The position numbers and the translations under genes are program-made. A DNA stretch of 64,000 bases from Taibaiella sp. Its GTDB lineage: Bacteria; Bacteroidota; Bacteroidia; Chitinophagales; Chitinophagaceae. The notes beneath the pieces were generated by a model. The model ran no database searches. It was not told the origin of the DNA and saw only the letters and a program-made list of their open reading frames with translations. Each line of letters starts with the position of its first letter. Position 1 is the first letter of the stretch. Below, piece by piece: positions 1 to 7,849 of the stretch. The stretch spans positions 114,757 to 178,756 of the forward strand of contig JAHBTQ010000007.1 in NCBI GenBank assembly GCA_019638495.1, read 5' to 3'.

Positions 1-324
1 CTGCTTGGTCTCGTCGCTATTGGTGAAGGGTACATAGCAAAACGGAATGTTGTGCTTCTTACATATCTCCTCTGCATTGCCGATGGTAGTGTATTGGCGC
101 ATGTCCTCATTATACCACTTGCGCATGCGAATGCCGTTGAAAGCGCCCAGAATGCCTATCTTAAGTATCTTCTGCAGGCGACCCTGGCGCTTCTTTTTTG
201 TATTGGGTGGTGGTCCGCTGCTCACTACTACCTGCACAATTTCTACTGCTTTGCTATCTATAAGTTGCTGCAGGTGGTGGCCGGTGGTGCCATAAACTGA
301 TGTGGAGAGTATTATTGCTTTCAT
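1..324 (-). CDS. Formyltransferase-like enzyme, N-terminal part (cut by window edge)
   Basis: The minus-strand frame is open for 108 codons from an ATG at 324 to the window edge. The N-terminus (MKAIILSTSVYGTTGHHLQQL) followed by hydrophobic strands and basic residues resembles the Rossmann-like N-terminal domain of formyl transferases related to methionyl-tRNA or sugar N-formyltransferases. The catalytic region lies outside the window, so the substrate cannot be judged. The start codon overlaps the stop codon of the upstream deacetylase gene (ATGA), indicating translational coupling and one operon with the deacetylase and glycosyltransferase. In that setting a role in modifying an amino sugar of a surface glycan is an inference. 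Confidence 0.55.
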   Translation of the reverse strand, partial: MKAIILSTSVYGTTGHHLQQLIDSKAVEIVQVVVSSGPPPNTKKKRQGRLQKILKIGILGAFNGIRMRKWYNEDMRQYTTIGNAEEICKKHNIPFCYVPFTNSDETKQ

Positions 325-1199
325 ATCAGAGAGGACGGAAAATAGTTGTTGGCAGTGGTGGCTTTGGCTGCACTGTTTGTGATGAAGTACATGATATGGC
401 TCATGTCCCAGCCCAGTACAATATGATCCCGCCTAATGCAAAGGTCGGCAGCGGCTATCGTTGTGCCATTCGTGATGTGTGCGCCCCGCTCGGCAGTGGC
501 ACAGGTAGTAAATCCATTGTCGAAGACTGCCTTGCGGCCTACCCTGCTGAAGTGAAAGAAGCGACCATAAGGAAATGCAAAGTGTGGTGTGGGACCACAG
601 TGTTTCAGCAGTGACTGGTAGGTGTTGTGCAGGTCCGCATTAATAGCATCGGCTGTGTGTTCTGCGATGTTCATATGCATCATCGTGTGTCCACCTATTT
701 CGTGACCCATCTCCTGCAGTTTGCTTACCTCGTTCCAGTTCAGAAATTCTACTGTGGGGAATTTCAATGTGTCGTTGCAGTGCTTCCTGATCTTGTTGTA
801 GTCGGTTTCGCCGATCATACCTGGATTTACAAAGAAGCAAGCGCTGGCATTGTACCGGCTCAATATTTCCGCTGCTTTCAGGTTGTTTTTGAAGCCGTCG
901 TCTGAGCTGAATGTAATGTAGGGCCGGTCTACCTGTCCGGACAGAATTTTTTGAACGGCCTCTGAATAGCTGATAAATGTGTGGTGCTGTGATAGGCGCT
1001 TTAGCAGGGCTTCGAGCTGAGCCTCCTCATCGCGAAAAGTATGATGTATGTAAAGAAAATGAACACGAGGCTTCAGCAGAGCTTTGTCGCTGGATAGCGC
1101 TGCCAAAGCACTAAGCGCCAGGCTGCGCACAGCACCCTTCACAGTGGTTTTCTTCTGCTTCTTTACGTCGCTATAATACTCTATGAAATGCTCGGTCAT
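321..1199 (-). CDS. Polysaccharide deacetylase (NodB-fold) family protein
   Basis: A 292-residue protein of the NodB/carbohydrate esterase 4 fold. Visible motifs in order are the motif 1 strand (YITFSSDDGFKNN, around residue 94, with the DD pair), the motif 2 helix (EIGGHTMMHMNI, around 165, with the two metal-binding histidines spaced as HxxxH), and FAFPYGR (around 207). Such enzymes remove N- or O-acetyl groups from polysaccharides. No signal peptide is visible, so a cytoplasmic role on a glycan precursor is possible. It lies between a GT4 glycosyltransferase (6 nt gap) and a formyltransferase-like gene (4 nt overlap), so it is part of a glycan biosynthesis operon. The substrate is unknown. 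Confidence 0.85.
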   Translation of the reverse strand: MTEHFIEYYSDVKKQKKTTVKGAVRSLALSALAALSSDKALLKPRVHFLYIHHTFRDEEAQLEALLKRLSQHHTFISYSEAVQKILSGQVDRPYITFSSDDGFKNNLKAAEILSRYNASACFFVNPGMIGETDYNKIRKHCNDTLKFPTVEFLNWNEVSKLQEMGHEIGGHTMMHMNIAEHTADAINADLHNTYQSLLKHCGPTPHFAFPYGRFFHFSRVGRKAVFDNGFTTCATAERGAHITNGTTIAAADLCIRRDHIVLGWDMSHIMYFITNSAAKATTANNYFPSSLI

Positions 1200-1205
1200 T
1201 TTTGC

Positions 1206-2336
1206 TTAACTGATGTTGCTGTTTGGTTTGTTTGCCACCCATGGTGGCAGCGGCATTTCTTTGCTGTGATATACGCAATCCAAAATGTCAAGATAGTAAT
1301 TGGCGCCAGCTTCCCCGCTCAGGGAGGCTTGCGCCCATCCTTTTATCGTAGTGCTGTCGGCAAATCCCCGGTCGCTGAGCATTGCTTTGATAGCTTTCTG
1401 GCAGCTGCCGGCCTGGCTCCAGTCAAACGTAACTCCGTTAAAGTTATCGATTATGGCCCAGCTTACGCCGCAGATGCTGCTACAGATACCCTTCAGGCCA
1501 TTCAGCAAGCCTTCGCTTATCACTACCCCCCATCCGTCTTTTCGTGTACTCGGCAATACAACCCAATCATAGCGTGCGTATTGCTGCACCATATCATCGT
1601 ATTTCAGGAATGGGTAGAACCGTATTTTATCAGAGAGGTTACTTTCGTCAACGAATGCTTTTAGTTTTTCTTCATCAGGCCCGCCGCCAAAGATCTCAAG
1701 CTTGAATTGGGCGTTGCGGTTTTCCGCAAGCTCAGTTACAAACCTGTAGATGCCTTTCCCTTCTTCTATTCTACCTGCGTATATGATGTTTGGCGCTGTG
1801 TCGCGGTTATTTGGTTTTGCCGTTACGGTAGGTACAGTCACAAAATAGGCCCACGCAAATACGCGGTTCGGATTGAAACCTAATCGTGTATAGGTCTTTA
1901 CTCCTTCCTTCCCCACAGCAAGGAAATAGTCGACATGCTTGAAGTAGAAGAGCCTGAGGTAGCGGTATTTGAGGTCACGGAGTTTTCCTTTTATCCCTGT
2001 GCGGTCATAGGGCTCGGACAAGGAGCCCATGCGGGCGTTTTGTTTTGCGCCTTCTTCCAGTGCCATTGTCATCATTGGGCCCACGCGAATCCCACCGAGC
2101 ACATGATATGCATCCTTGTTTGAGGAAAATATTTGCTTTACCCGGTCTCTGTCCGGAGACAAGATGATCTCAACACTTTCAATCTTAGGCACTTCCCAGC
2201 CCATGTTTGCCCGGTATGCAGAAATATCCCGCTCTACCACAAGCGTCACTTTTTTTACCCGGCTATGCCTGGCAAGCGCCTCCAAAATCGTTTTTTGGTG
2301 AATACTGATAATGCCCTGCCAGAAAATAATGTTCAT
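1206..2336 (-). CDS. Glycosyltransferase family 4 (group 1)
   Basis: The protein is about 376 residues when the ATG at 2336 is used. That start (MNIIFWQGIISIHQ) is preferred over the longer frame because a TAnnTTTG promoter element lies at 2352-2359 on the minus strand, just upstream. The C-terminal half has the GT-B nucleotide-sugar domain: NIIYAGRIEEGKGIYRFV, then FGGGPDEEKL and the donor-site region PSTRKDGWGVVISEGL with the conserved EGL glutamate. These are typical of retaining GT4 enzymes building LPS O-antigen or capsule. It is first in the minus-strand operon with a deacetylase and a formyltransferase-like gene. Donor and acceptor cannot be read from sequence. Confidence 0.85.
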   Translation of the reverse strand: MNIIFWQGIISIHQKTILEALARHSRVKKVTLVVERDISAYRANMGWEVPKIESVEIILSPDRDRVKQIFSSNKDAYHVLGGIRVGPMMTMALEEGAKQNARMGSLSEPYDRTGIKGKLRDLKYRYLRLFYFKHVDYFLAVGKEGVKTYTRLGFNPNRVFAWAYFVTVPTVTAKPNNRDTAPNIIYAGRIEEGKGIYRFVTELAENRNAQFKLEIFGGGPDEEKLKAFVDESNLSDKIRFYPFLKYDDMVQQYARYDWVVLPSTRKDGWGVVISEGLLNGLKGICSSICGVSWAIIDNFNGVTFDWSQAGSCQKAIKAMLSDRGFADSTTIKGWAQASLSGEAGANYYLDILDCVYHSKEMPLPPWVANKPNSNIS

Positions 2337-2351
2337 ATCCACGCTGAAGAC

Positions 2352-2383
2352 CAAAGATAGAACCGCTTGTCGCAATCGTCAAA
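2352..2383 (-). promoter_or_regulatory. Bacteroidota-type promoter for the glycan operon
   Basis: On the minus strand TTTG (2383-2380) is followed after 20 nt by TATCTTTG (2359-2352), a full match to the Bacteroidota -33/-7 promoter (TTTG, about 19-20 nt, TAnnTTTG). The expected transcription start is a few bases before the ATG at 2336, which fixes the glycosyltransferase start. Confidence 0.7.
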
Positions 2384-2422
2384 ATATGGCTTATTTTTAT
2401 AGGGAACTGCAGATTTAGTAAT

Positions 2423-4324
2423 ATGAGCACAAGAATAGAAACATACGAACAGTACAAGGCAGCATACGAGGCCAGCGTAAACAACCCGGAGGCTTTCTGG
2501 GCAGGCGTTGCAGATCAGTTTAGCTGGCGTCGCAAGTGGGATAAGGTTTTGGAGTGGAACTTTACGGAGCCGATGGTGAAGTGGTTTGCCAATGCCCGGC
2601 TGAATATCACCGAAAATTGCCTGGACAGGCACCTTGCTAAGAGGGGCAGCCAGCCGGCTATAATTTGGGAGCCCAATGGGGTAGACGAGCCCGGCAGGGT
2701 AATGACATATGCGGAGCTGCATAGTGAAGTGTGCCGGTTTGCGAGTGTTCTAAGAAGCAATGGTGTGCAGAAGGGCGACAGGGTGTGCATCTATATGGGA
2801 ATGGTGCCTGAACTGGCGGTGGCTATGATGGCGTGTGCCCGCATAGGCGCTATACACTCCGTCATATTTGGTGGTTTCAGTGCGCAGAGTATTGCTGACC
2901 GGCTGCAGGATGCCGGTGCGAGGTTTATTATTACCTGCGACGGGGCTTATCGTGGGGGCAAGGACATTCCACTCAAGAATACAGTTGATGACGCATTGCA
3001 GACCTCCGGTGGCGTGGAGCGTGTAATAGTGTTTCAGCGAACGCATACCGCAGTGAGCATGATAAAGGGCCGGGACGTATGGTGGCACGAAGAGATGGCG
3101 AAGGTGATCGATAGCGGAGTGACGGAAGCAGAGGAAATGGAAGCTGAAGATCCGTTGTTTATTCTGTATACATCCGGCTCTACAGGTAAACCGAAGGGCG
3201 TTGTACATACAACTGCCGGCTATATGGTATATGCTACTTACAGCTTTGAAAATGTTTTCCAGCCAAAGGAAGGGGAGGTTCACTTTTGCACAGCCGACAT
3301 AGGTTGGATCACTGGTCACTCTTATATCGTGTATGGCGTGCTTTGTGCCGGTGGCACATCGCTGATGTATGAAGGAATACCCACATGGCCTGACGCCGGA
3401 AGGTTTTGGGAGATAGTAGACAAATATAAAGTAGGCATCCTCTATACGGCACCTACGGCCATTAGAAGTCTAATGGCCTTTGGTACAGACCCCTTGCAAG
3501 GGAAAGACCTTAGCAGCCTTAGGGTACTGGGTACGGTGGGGGAGCCCATAAATGAGGAGGCGTGGAACTGGTATAACGAACATGTAGGTAAGAGGCGGTG
3601 TCCGATTGTGGATACATGGTTCCAGACGGAAAATGGTGGAATACTCATCTCTAACCTTGCCGGTGTAACGCCGTCCAAAACTTCTTATGCCACGCTTCCA
3701 TTGCCAGGCATACAGCCAATATTGGTAGATGAGCAGGGAAAAGAAATTACAGGGAATGATGTAAGTGGCAACCTGTGCATAAAGTTCCCGTGGCCATCTG
3801 TTATCCGCACGACCTGGGGCGACCACGAGCGATGCAGGCAGAACTACTTTGCTACCTATCCGGGCTATTATTTTACAGGTGACGGCTGCTACCGCGACAG
3901 CGATGGCATGTATCGTATTACAGGCAGGGTAGATGATGTGCTGAATGTAAGTGGCCACCGGATAGGTACGGCAGAACTAGAGAATGCTATTAATATGCAC
4001 ACCGGTGTGCTGGAGAGCGCAGTAGTGGGTTATCCGCATGACCTGAAGGGACAGGGGATATATGCATACGTGATCATGGACTCAATGCCAGACGACGAAC
4101 CGCACACTCGCGCTGACATTGCGCAGACGGTGGCTCGTGTTATCGGCTCTATAGCAAAACCCGATAAGATTCAATTTGTGCCTGGACTTCCCAAAACACG
4201 TAGTGGCAAGATCATGCGACGCATCCTGCGAAAGATAGCGGAAGGAGAATTGCAACAACTAGGAGATGTAAGTACATTACTGGACCCATCAGTAGTAGAG
4301 ATCATCAAGGACGGCAGGCTTTAA
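2423..4324 (+). CDS. acs: Acetyl-CoA synthetase (AMP-forming)
   Basis: A 633-residue member of the adenylate-forming superfamily, close to the usual length of Acs (about 630-650). It converts acetate, ATP and CoA to acetyl-CoA in the cytoplasm. Visible motifs are the phosphate-binding loop ILYTSGSTGKPKGVVHTT (around residue 248), TGDGCYRDSDGMYRITGRVDD (around 490), and the C-terminal PKTRSGKIMRR, whose lysine is the one acetylated for control in other Acs proteins. The first 100 residues match the Acs N-terminal domain. It stands alone, divergent from the glycan operon and convergent with an acyltransferase (4 nt 3' overlap). A second acetyl-CoA enzyme, an acetyl-CoA hydrolase/transferase, lies at 22.9-24.2 kb. 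Confidence 0.95.
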   Translation: MSTRIETYEQYKAAYEASVNNPEAFWAGVADQFSWRRKWDKVLEWNFTEPMVKWFANARLNITENCLDRHLAKRGSQPAIIWEPNGVDEPGRVMTYAELHSEVCRFASVLRSNGVQKGDRVCIYMGMVPELAVAMMACARIGAIHSVIFGGFSAQSIADRLQDAGARFIITCDGAYRGGKDIPLKNTVDDALQTSGGVERVIVFQRTHTAVSMIKGRDVWWHEEMAKVIDSGVTEAEEMEAEDPLFILYTSGSTGKPKGVVHTTAGYMVYATYSFENVFQPKEGEVHFCTADIGWITGHSYIVYGVLCAGGTSLMYEGIPTWPDAGRFWEIVDKYKVGILYTAPTAIRSLMAFGTDPLQGKDLSSLRVLGTVGEPINEEAWNWYNEHVGKRRCPIVDTWFQTENGGILISNLAGVTPSKTSYATLPLPGIQPILVDEQGKEITGNDVSGNLCIKFPWPSVIRTTWGDHERCRQNYFATYPGYYFTGDGCYRDSDGMYRITGRVDDVLNVSGHRIGTAELENAINMHTGVLESAVVGYPHDLKGQGIYAYVIMDSMPDDEPHTRADIAQTVARVIGSIAKPDKIQFVPGLPKTRSGKIMRRILRKIAEGELQQLGDVSTLLDPSVVEIIKDGRL

Positions 4325-5514
4325 ACATTAGGGTCGGCCTTAGAAAACCGGTTACGCAGATGCATCATAGGCATTTCGTAGTATTTGTATATGGTTGCTG
4401 AAAGACCAATGATCACGGCCCAGTAACCCACGTATATAGGAACGCAGTTCGAAACGGTCAGGTGCAGGAACGGCATAGCTGATTCCAGAATCAGTGTAAA
4501 ATGGACCAGATATAGCGAGTAGGATATCTTGCTGATGAACGTTACTGTGCTGCCCACGCGTTTGCTACGCAATGCCCGCACACCGTATGCATAGGGCAGA
4601 AGCAGAGCCGAGCAAAGAGGAATGAGGGAAATGAGTAAAACGTTGTGGAATACGCGGTAGCTGTGACTTTTCGCATAGAGTGCAAAGCCCGGATGGATGC
4701 CGATGTAGTGAATGGCGGTAAGCGCTCCGATCCCCAACAGGCCTGTAAGGAAAAGTGGCATTTTCAACTTTTCGATAGCCTCAGAATAGAACAGCCGTGC
4801 AAAGGCTATGAGCACGCCATAACTAATGGCGCTGAGGCGCAGCATCACTACTTTCCGTACAGAGTGGTCGAAGTAAAGCGGGTCGGGATTGTTGTTATCA
4901 ATGGCCACGGCCCTGACTATCAGGAATAGGATGGGGTAAGCGAGCAGCGTGATAGCGAGTACGCGTTTCTTTTCAGATTTTCTAAATAGCAGGCTTACGG
5001 CAAGTAAGGCCATCGGGGCTGTGAGGTAAAACCACTCTTCAATAGCCAGGCTCCATGCCTCCGGGAAAAAAGGTGGGTGTGGAGAAGTGAGGTTCTGTAC
5101 AAAGAAGAAATACCTGATATCGGATGCCTGGAAACTATGAAACCCCAGTGCGGCATATACTGCGAAATTGGCGATCAGGATAAGCCAGTAGTTGGGTAGC
5201 GTACGAAACCACCTGCGTACCAGGAATGAAGAAATCTCCGGCAGGGCGAATTGCTGAGAGCGCAGATATACCTTGATGAGGATGCTGCCAATAAGAAATC
5301 CACTGAGCGCGAAAAACAACTCAACCCCCAGGATGCCGAAGGGCTCAGTAAGCGCGAACAGGTAGTGTAGCGGGCGGCCGATAACGGGTACACCGGTAAG
5401 GGGAGCCAGGAGCGGCACAGAATGATAGATAACAACTATCATTATGGCAAAGAACCGCACGACATCGAGGCCTATGATCCGGTCAGAGTGTGTTTCTTTA
5501 GCAGTATTACTCAT
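4321..5514 (-). CDS. Acyltransferase family 3 (OafA/YrhL-like) membrane protein
   Basis: A 397-residue integral membrane protein with about ten hydrophobic segments. The N-terminus (GLDVVRFFAIMIVVIYHS) holds the RxxA/I...H signature of acyltransferase 3 proteins, and ELFFALSGFLIG matches the conserved FFxLSGFL. The internal ITSPHPPFFPEAWSLAIEEWFY-type stretch (around residue 144) is the usual 'WSLxxEEWFY' motif. Family members transfer acetyl or other acyl groups to surface sugars. The stop codons of this gene and acs overlap in opposite directions, so the 3' ends share bases. A role in decorating glycan made by the nearby operon is only a guess. Confidence 0.88.
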   Translation of the reverse strand: MSNTAKETHSDRIIGLDVVRFFAIMIVVIYHSVPLLAPLTGVPVIGRPLHYLFALTEPFGILGVELFFALSGFLIGSILIKVYLRSQQFALPEISSFLVRRWFRTLPNYWLILIANFAVYAALGFHSFQASDIRYFFFVQNLTSPHPPFFPEAWSLAIEEWFYLTAPMALLAVSLLFRKSEKKRVLAITLLAYPILFLIVRAVAIDNNNPDPLYFDHSVRKVVMLRLSAISYGVLIAFARLFYSEAIEKLKMPLFLTGLLGIGALTAIHYIGIHPGFALYAKSHSYRVFHNVLLISLIPLCSALLLPYAYGVRALRSKRVGSTVTFISKISYSLYLVHFTLILESAMPFLHLTVSNCVPIYVGYWAVIIGLSATIYKYYEMPMMHLRNRFSKADPNV

Positions 5515-5537
5515 TATAGATACTTCCCTTTCGCGGG

Positions 5538-5545
5538 CAAAAGTA
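5538..5545 (-). promoter_or_regulatory. -7 element for the acyltransferase gene
   Basis: On the minus strand TACTTTTG (5545-5538) matches TAnnTTTG and lies 23 nt upstream of the ATG at 5514. No good TTTG -33 partner is present at 19-20 nt. Confidence 0.5.
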
Positions 5546-5592
5546 TAAATAACCCCGGCAAATACGCGGCGTAAAGCAACAGAGTAAAGAAT

Positions 5593-5600
5593 TACTTTTG
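5593..5600 (+). promoter_or_regulatory. -7 element for the MauE/DoxX-thioredoxin gene
   Basis: TACTTTTG matches TAnnTTTG and lies 8 nt before the ATG at 5609, implying a very short leader. A -33 TTTG is not evident. Confidence 0.45.
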
Positions 5601-5608
5601 TTGCAGTT

Positions 5609-6568
5609 ATGAAGATCGCAGCCCGAGTGGCATTGATAATATTGGCGCTTTTATGCGGAGGTATATTCCTTTATTCGGCATGGACCAAAGTACTTCCCAT
5701 CCAGCCATTTGAATATACCATGGTGGAGTACCTGCACTTCCCCTGGCTACTGGCGTCGGTAATGGCGCGTCTGATGGTGGGGCTTGAGGCTACGCTTGGG
5801 GGACTACTCATATTGCATCTCTTTGGGAAGGGGAAGATGGTCCTTAAGACAGCTATTGCGCTGCTGGTGGCCTTTAGCGTTTACCTTTTGTGGCTTTGGG
5901 CTACGGCCGGAAACGACGTGAATTGCGGTTGCTTTGGCGACGCGATATGGATGAGTCCTTCGGCATCACTGATCAAAAATGCAATTTTGGCGGCCGTCCT
6001 GGTCCTACTGCTCAAATACCACCACGGGTTTGAGTTCAGGTATAGTAGCAGGGTAACAACAGTATTGTTCTTTGTGGGCGTGGTACTTCCCTTCGCTCTT
6101 TTTCCGATGTCGAGCCAGCAGCCCAACTGGCTAAAGAAGGGCAGCTACAAAATTGACTTTTCTGACCTTTACCGGCCTATCGTCGACGATTCTGCTGCAC
6201 TAAAGGTTCCGTACCCCAAGACGCCCGAAATAGATGTGGCGCATGGCAAGCATGTAATCGCGTTTCTGAGCCCAACCTGTGAGCATTGCCGTATTGCCGC
6301 CAGAAAGATGGCCCTGATGAAGCGAGCGGACACGTCTTTGCCATTTTTCATGATCATTGGAGGAATTGCAAGCGACCTCACTGACTTCTGGAAGTATACC
6401 AACGCCCGGAATATCCCATATATGCGATTGCATCGCGAGCCATTTCTACGATATACCGGCGGCGTTTTCCCGTTGATCGTGTGGGTAAATGACGGCACGG
6501 TGGAGGCGAAGTCGACGTATAACACACTGAATCAGAGTGAATTGAAAAAGTGGGCTTACGCTAAATAG
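5609..6568 (+). CDS. MauE/DoxX-like membrane protein with C-terminal thioredoxin-like domain (BT_3928-type)
   Basis: A 319-residue protein with about five transmembrane segments in the first 200 residues. The N-terminal half is DoxX/MauE-like: an FLYSAWTK motif in helix 1, and NCGCFGD (around residue 108), the cysteine motif of MauE proteins that handle disulfides or electrons in the membrane. The C-terminal part (from about residue 212) is HVIAFLSPTCEHC, a thioredoxin-like strand followed by a CxxC, expected on the periplasmic side. This architecture is known from Bacteroidota as the BT_3928 family, whose function is not established. A redox or disulfide role is an inference from the two cysteine motifs. 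Its nearest neighbour downstream is a small lipoprotein gene. Confidence 0.75.
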   Translation: MKIAARVALIILALLCGGIFLYSAWTKVLPIQPFEYTMVEYLHFPWLLASVMARLMVGLEATLGGLLILHLFGKGKMVLKTAIALLVAFSVYLLWLWATAGNDVNCGCFGDAIWMSPSASLIKNAILAAVLVLLLKYHHGFEFRYSSRVTTVLFFVGVVLPFALFPMSSQQPNWLKKGSYKIDFSDLYRPIVDDSAALKVPYPKTPEIDVAHGKHVIAFLSPTCEHCRIAARKMALMKRADTSLPFFMIIGGIASDLTDFWKYTNARNIPYMRLHREPFLRYTGGVFPLIVWVNDGTVEAKSTYNTLNQSELKKWAYAK

Positions 6569-6579
6569 GGTGGGTTTTT

Positions 6580-6599
6580 CTCATTTTCGGGAAAATGAG
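6580..6599. repeat. Perfect inverted repeat between two genes
   Basis: A 20-nt perfect palindrome (CTCATTTT, CGGG loop region, AAAATGAG) lies 12 nt after the stop of the preceding gene. No T tract follows on either strand, so it is at best a weak terminator; it could equally be a protein-binding site upstream of the small lipoprotein promoter at 6614. Confidence 0.4.
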
Positions 6600-6613
6600 C
6601 GTACTTTGTGTGA

Positions 6614-6621
6614 TAGATTTG
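6614..6621 (+). promoter_or_regulatory. -7 element for the small lipoprotein gene
   Basis: TAGATTTG matches TAnnTTTG, 17 nt before the ATG at 6638. Confidence 0.5.
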
Positions 6622-6637
6622 TAAAATTAGTTATACT

Positions 6638-6865
6638 ATGAAACGCGTGTTATCTGCCGCTGCTATTATCTGTGTTCTTGTGGGTTTTTCATCATGCGAA
6701 AAGCGTGACTACACGTGCCGCTGTAAGGTGAGCGACGGAACCACCACGGAAAAGTGGATCGGTTTCATGCCTAATAACCAGGCCCAGAAAGAGTGTAACG
6801 ATTTCCAGCTTTCCCAGGCTACCAACACAAAGGGCCTTGCATATGCGTGCAAGACCACTTACTAA
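6638..6865 (+). CDS. Small putative lipoprotein, function unknown
   Basis: A 75-residue protein with a signal peptide (MKRVLSAAAIICVLVGFSSC) ending in a lipobox-like FSSC, so the mature chain is about 56 residues anchored through the cysteine. The mature part has four further cysteines (YTCRCK, ECNDF, YACKTT), suggesting two disulfides in the periplasm. The DGTTTEKWIGFMPNNQAQKECN region is typical of small Bacteroidota lipoproteins with no known function. It has its own -7 element at 6614. It ends 2 bp before the convergent lipoprotein gene on the other strand. I do not recognise a named family. Confidence 0.7.
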   Translation: MKRVLSAAAIICVLVGFSSCEKRDYTCRCKVSDGTTTEKWIGFMPNNQAQKECNDFQLSQATNTKGLAYACKTTY

Positions 6866-6866
6866 G

Positions 6867-7712
6867 CTATTTCATTGGTTCGCCGGCTGCCAGGTTGAAT
6901 TCGCGGGTAGCTGATGTACATGGGCCATCTACGGGATTTCCTTCTTTGTCTGTTAGGGTTAGAGTCACCTTGTTCTTGCCCATGGCTAAGTGATTGATGA
7001 ACTTTGGTGCCCATTTGTCCAGGGTGAATTTTGCGGTAGCGCCGTTCGCGCTTGTTACATCTGCTACTACGTGTTTTTCGTCTGCGCCCAGCGTGCAGTT
7101 CCATACATAGAAGTCGAGCAGAATGTTAGCAGTATCTGCGCCCACGTAGTCGCCTTTCGGCCTGCTGTAGAACACCATCGGTGTTTTTGGATCGTCAAGT
7201 TTTTCCAGTGTGCCTGTCTCAGATATTTTGAAATGATACAAAGCTGCGGCTCCCGGGCTTTTTACGGACTCATGGTATGAGCGGGAAAGGAACACCATCA
7301 GGTAGTGTTCTGTACCGTTGGCTACCGTTACCTCGTTTTTGGGCTCATACAGCGCTTTGTATGGCTGCGTGTCCATGATGAAGTGGATATGCTGGCCCTG
7401 GGCCGAATTATTACACATTTTGTTGGCAGCATCCGCCGTCTGGCCCTTCAGTTCGTAGTTCTTTACATCAAATTTGAAGCTGAGTTTAGTAGAGTCATTC
7501 CCTACTTTGTCAGCTTTTACGGACGATATCTTCAGGCTAGCTCCTTCAAATTCAGGCGATGCGGCAACGTCTGAAAGTTGAGGAGCTACCGGTGCAGTCG
7601 CGCTGGCAGAGTCGGTTACAGTTTCGGGCGTTTCCGGCGCTTTACCATCACCACACGATGTGAGAAAAAGAGCCGAAGCCATGGATGCAAACAGAACTGA
7701 ACGAAAATTCAT
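6867..7712 (-). CDS. Lipoprotein, uncharacterised Bacteroidota family
   Basis: A 281-residue protein whose N-terminus (MNFRSVLFASMASALFLTSC) is a lipoprotein signal peptide with the lipobox LTSC. A low-complexity acidic/Ala/Pro/Thr linker (residues 21-55) precedes a folded domain. Conserved-looking blocks are GQHIHFIMDTQPYKALYEP (around 120), TEHYLMVFLSRSYHES (around 145) and VFYSRPKGDYVG followed by LLDFYVWNCTLG. I recall similar proteins in Bacteroidota, sometimes labelled 'phosphopeptide-binding', but I know of no tested function. A TAnnTTTG element on the minus strand at 7733-7740 is the likely promoter. Confidence 0.7.
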   Translation of the reverse strand: MNFRSVLFASMASALFLTSCGDGKAPETPETVTDSASATAPVAPQLSDVAASPEFEGASLKISSVKADKVGNDSTKLSFKFDVKNYELKGQTADAANKMCNNSAQGQHIHFIMDTQPYKALYEPKNEVTVANGTEHYLMVFLSRSYHESVKSPGAAALYHFKISETGTLEKLDDPKTPMVFYSRPKGDYVGADTANILLDFYVWNCTLGADEKHVVADVTSANGATAKFTLDKWAPKFINHLAMGKNKVTLTLTDKEGNPVDGPCTSATREFNLAAGEPMK

Positions 7713-7732
7713 ATGCGTGTGTTTTAGACATA

Positions 7733-7740
7733 CAAATGTA
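7733..7740 (-). promoter_or_regulatory. -7 element for the 281-residue lipoprotein gene
   Basis: On the minus strand TACATTTG (7740-7733) matches TAnnTTTG, 20 nt upstream of the ATG at 7712. Confidence 0.5.
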
Positions 7741-7800
7741 CGGGTTATTGCAGCAAATGCAGTTACAACTATCCGGGCAAGGGGAGTGACCCGATACCCT

Positions 7801-7808
7801 TAAATTTG
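7801..7808 (+). promoter_or_regulatory. -7 element for uvrA
   Basis: TAAATTTG matches TAnnTTTG and lies 41 nt upstream of the uvrA ATG at 7850. No clear -33 TTTG was found. Confidence 0.45.
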
Positions 7809-7849
7809 CGGTTTGCTGACGCGCAATACGTCAAACGGAACAAAACAAA

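Noticed and set aside
640..3319. Long antisense frames inside the glycan and acs genes
   Set aside because: They lack domain patterns and starts, and lie opposite genes with clear conserved motifs.
7811..7837. TGACG...CGTCA before uvrA as a CRP-like box
   Set aside because: The spacer is 7 nt, there is no second box and it lies downstream of the -7 element.
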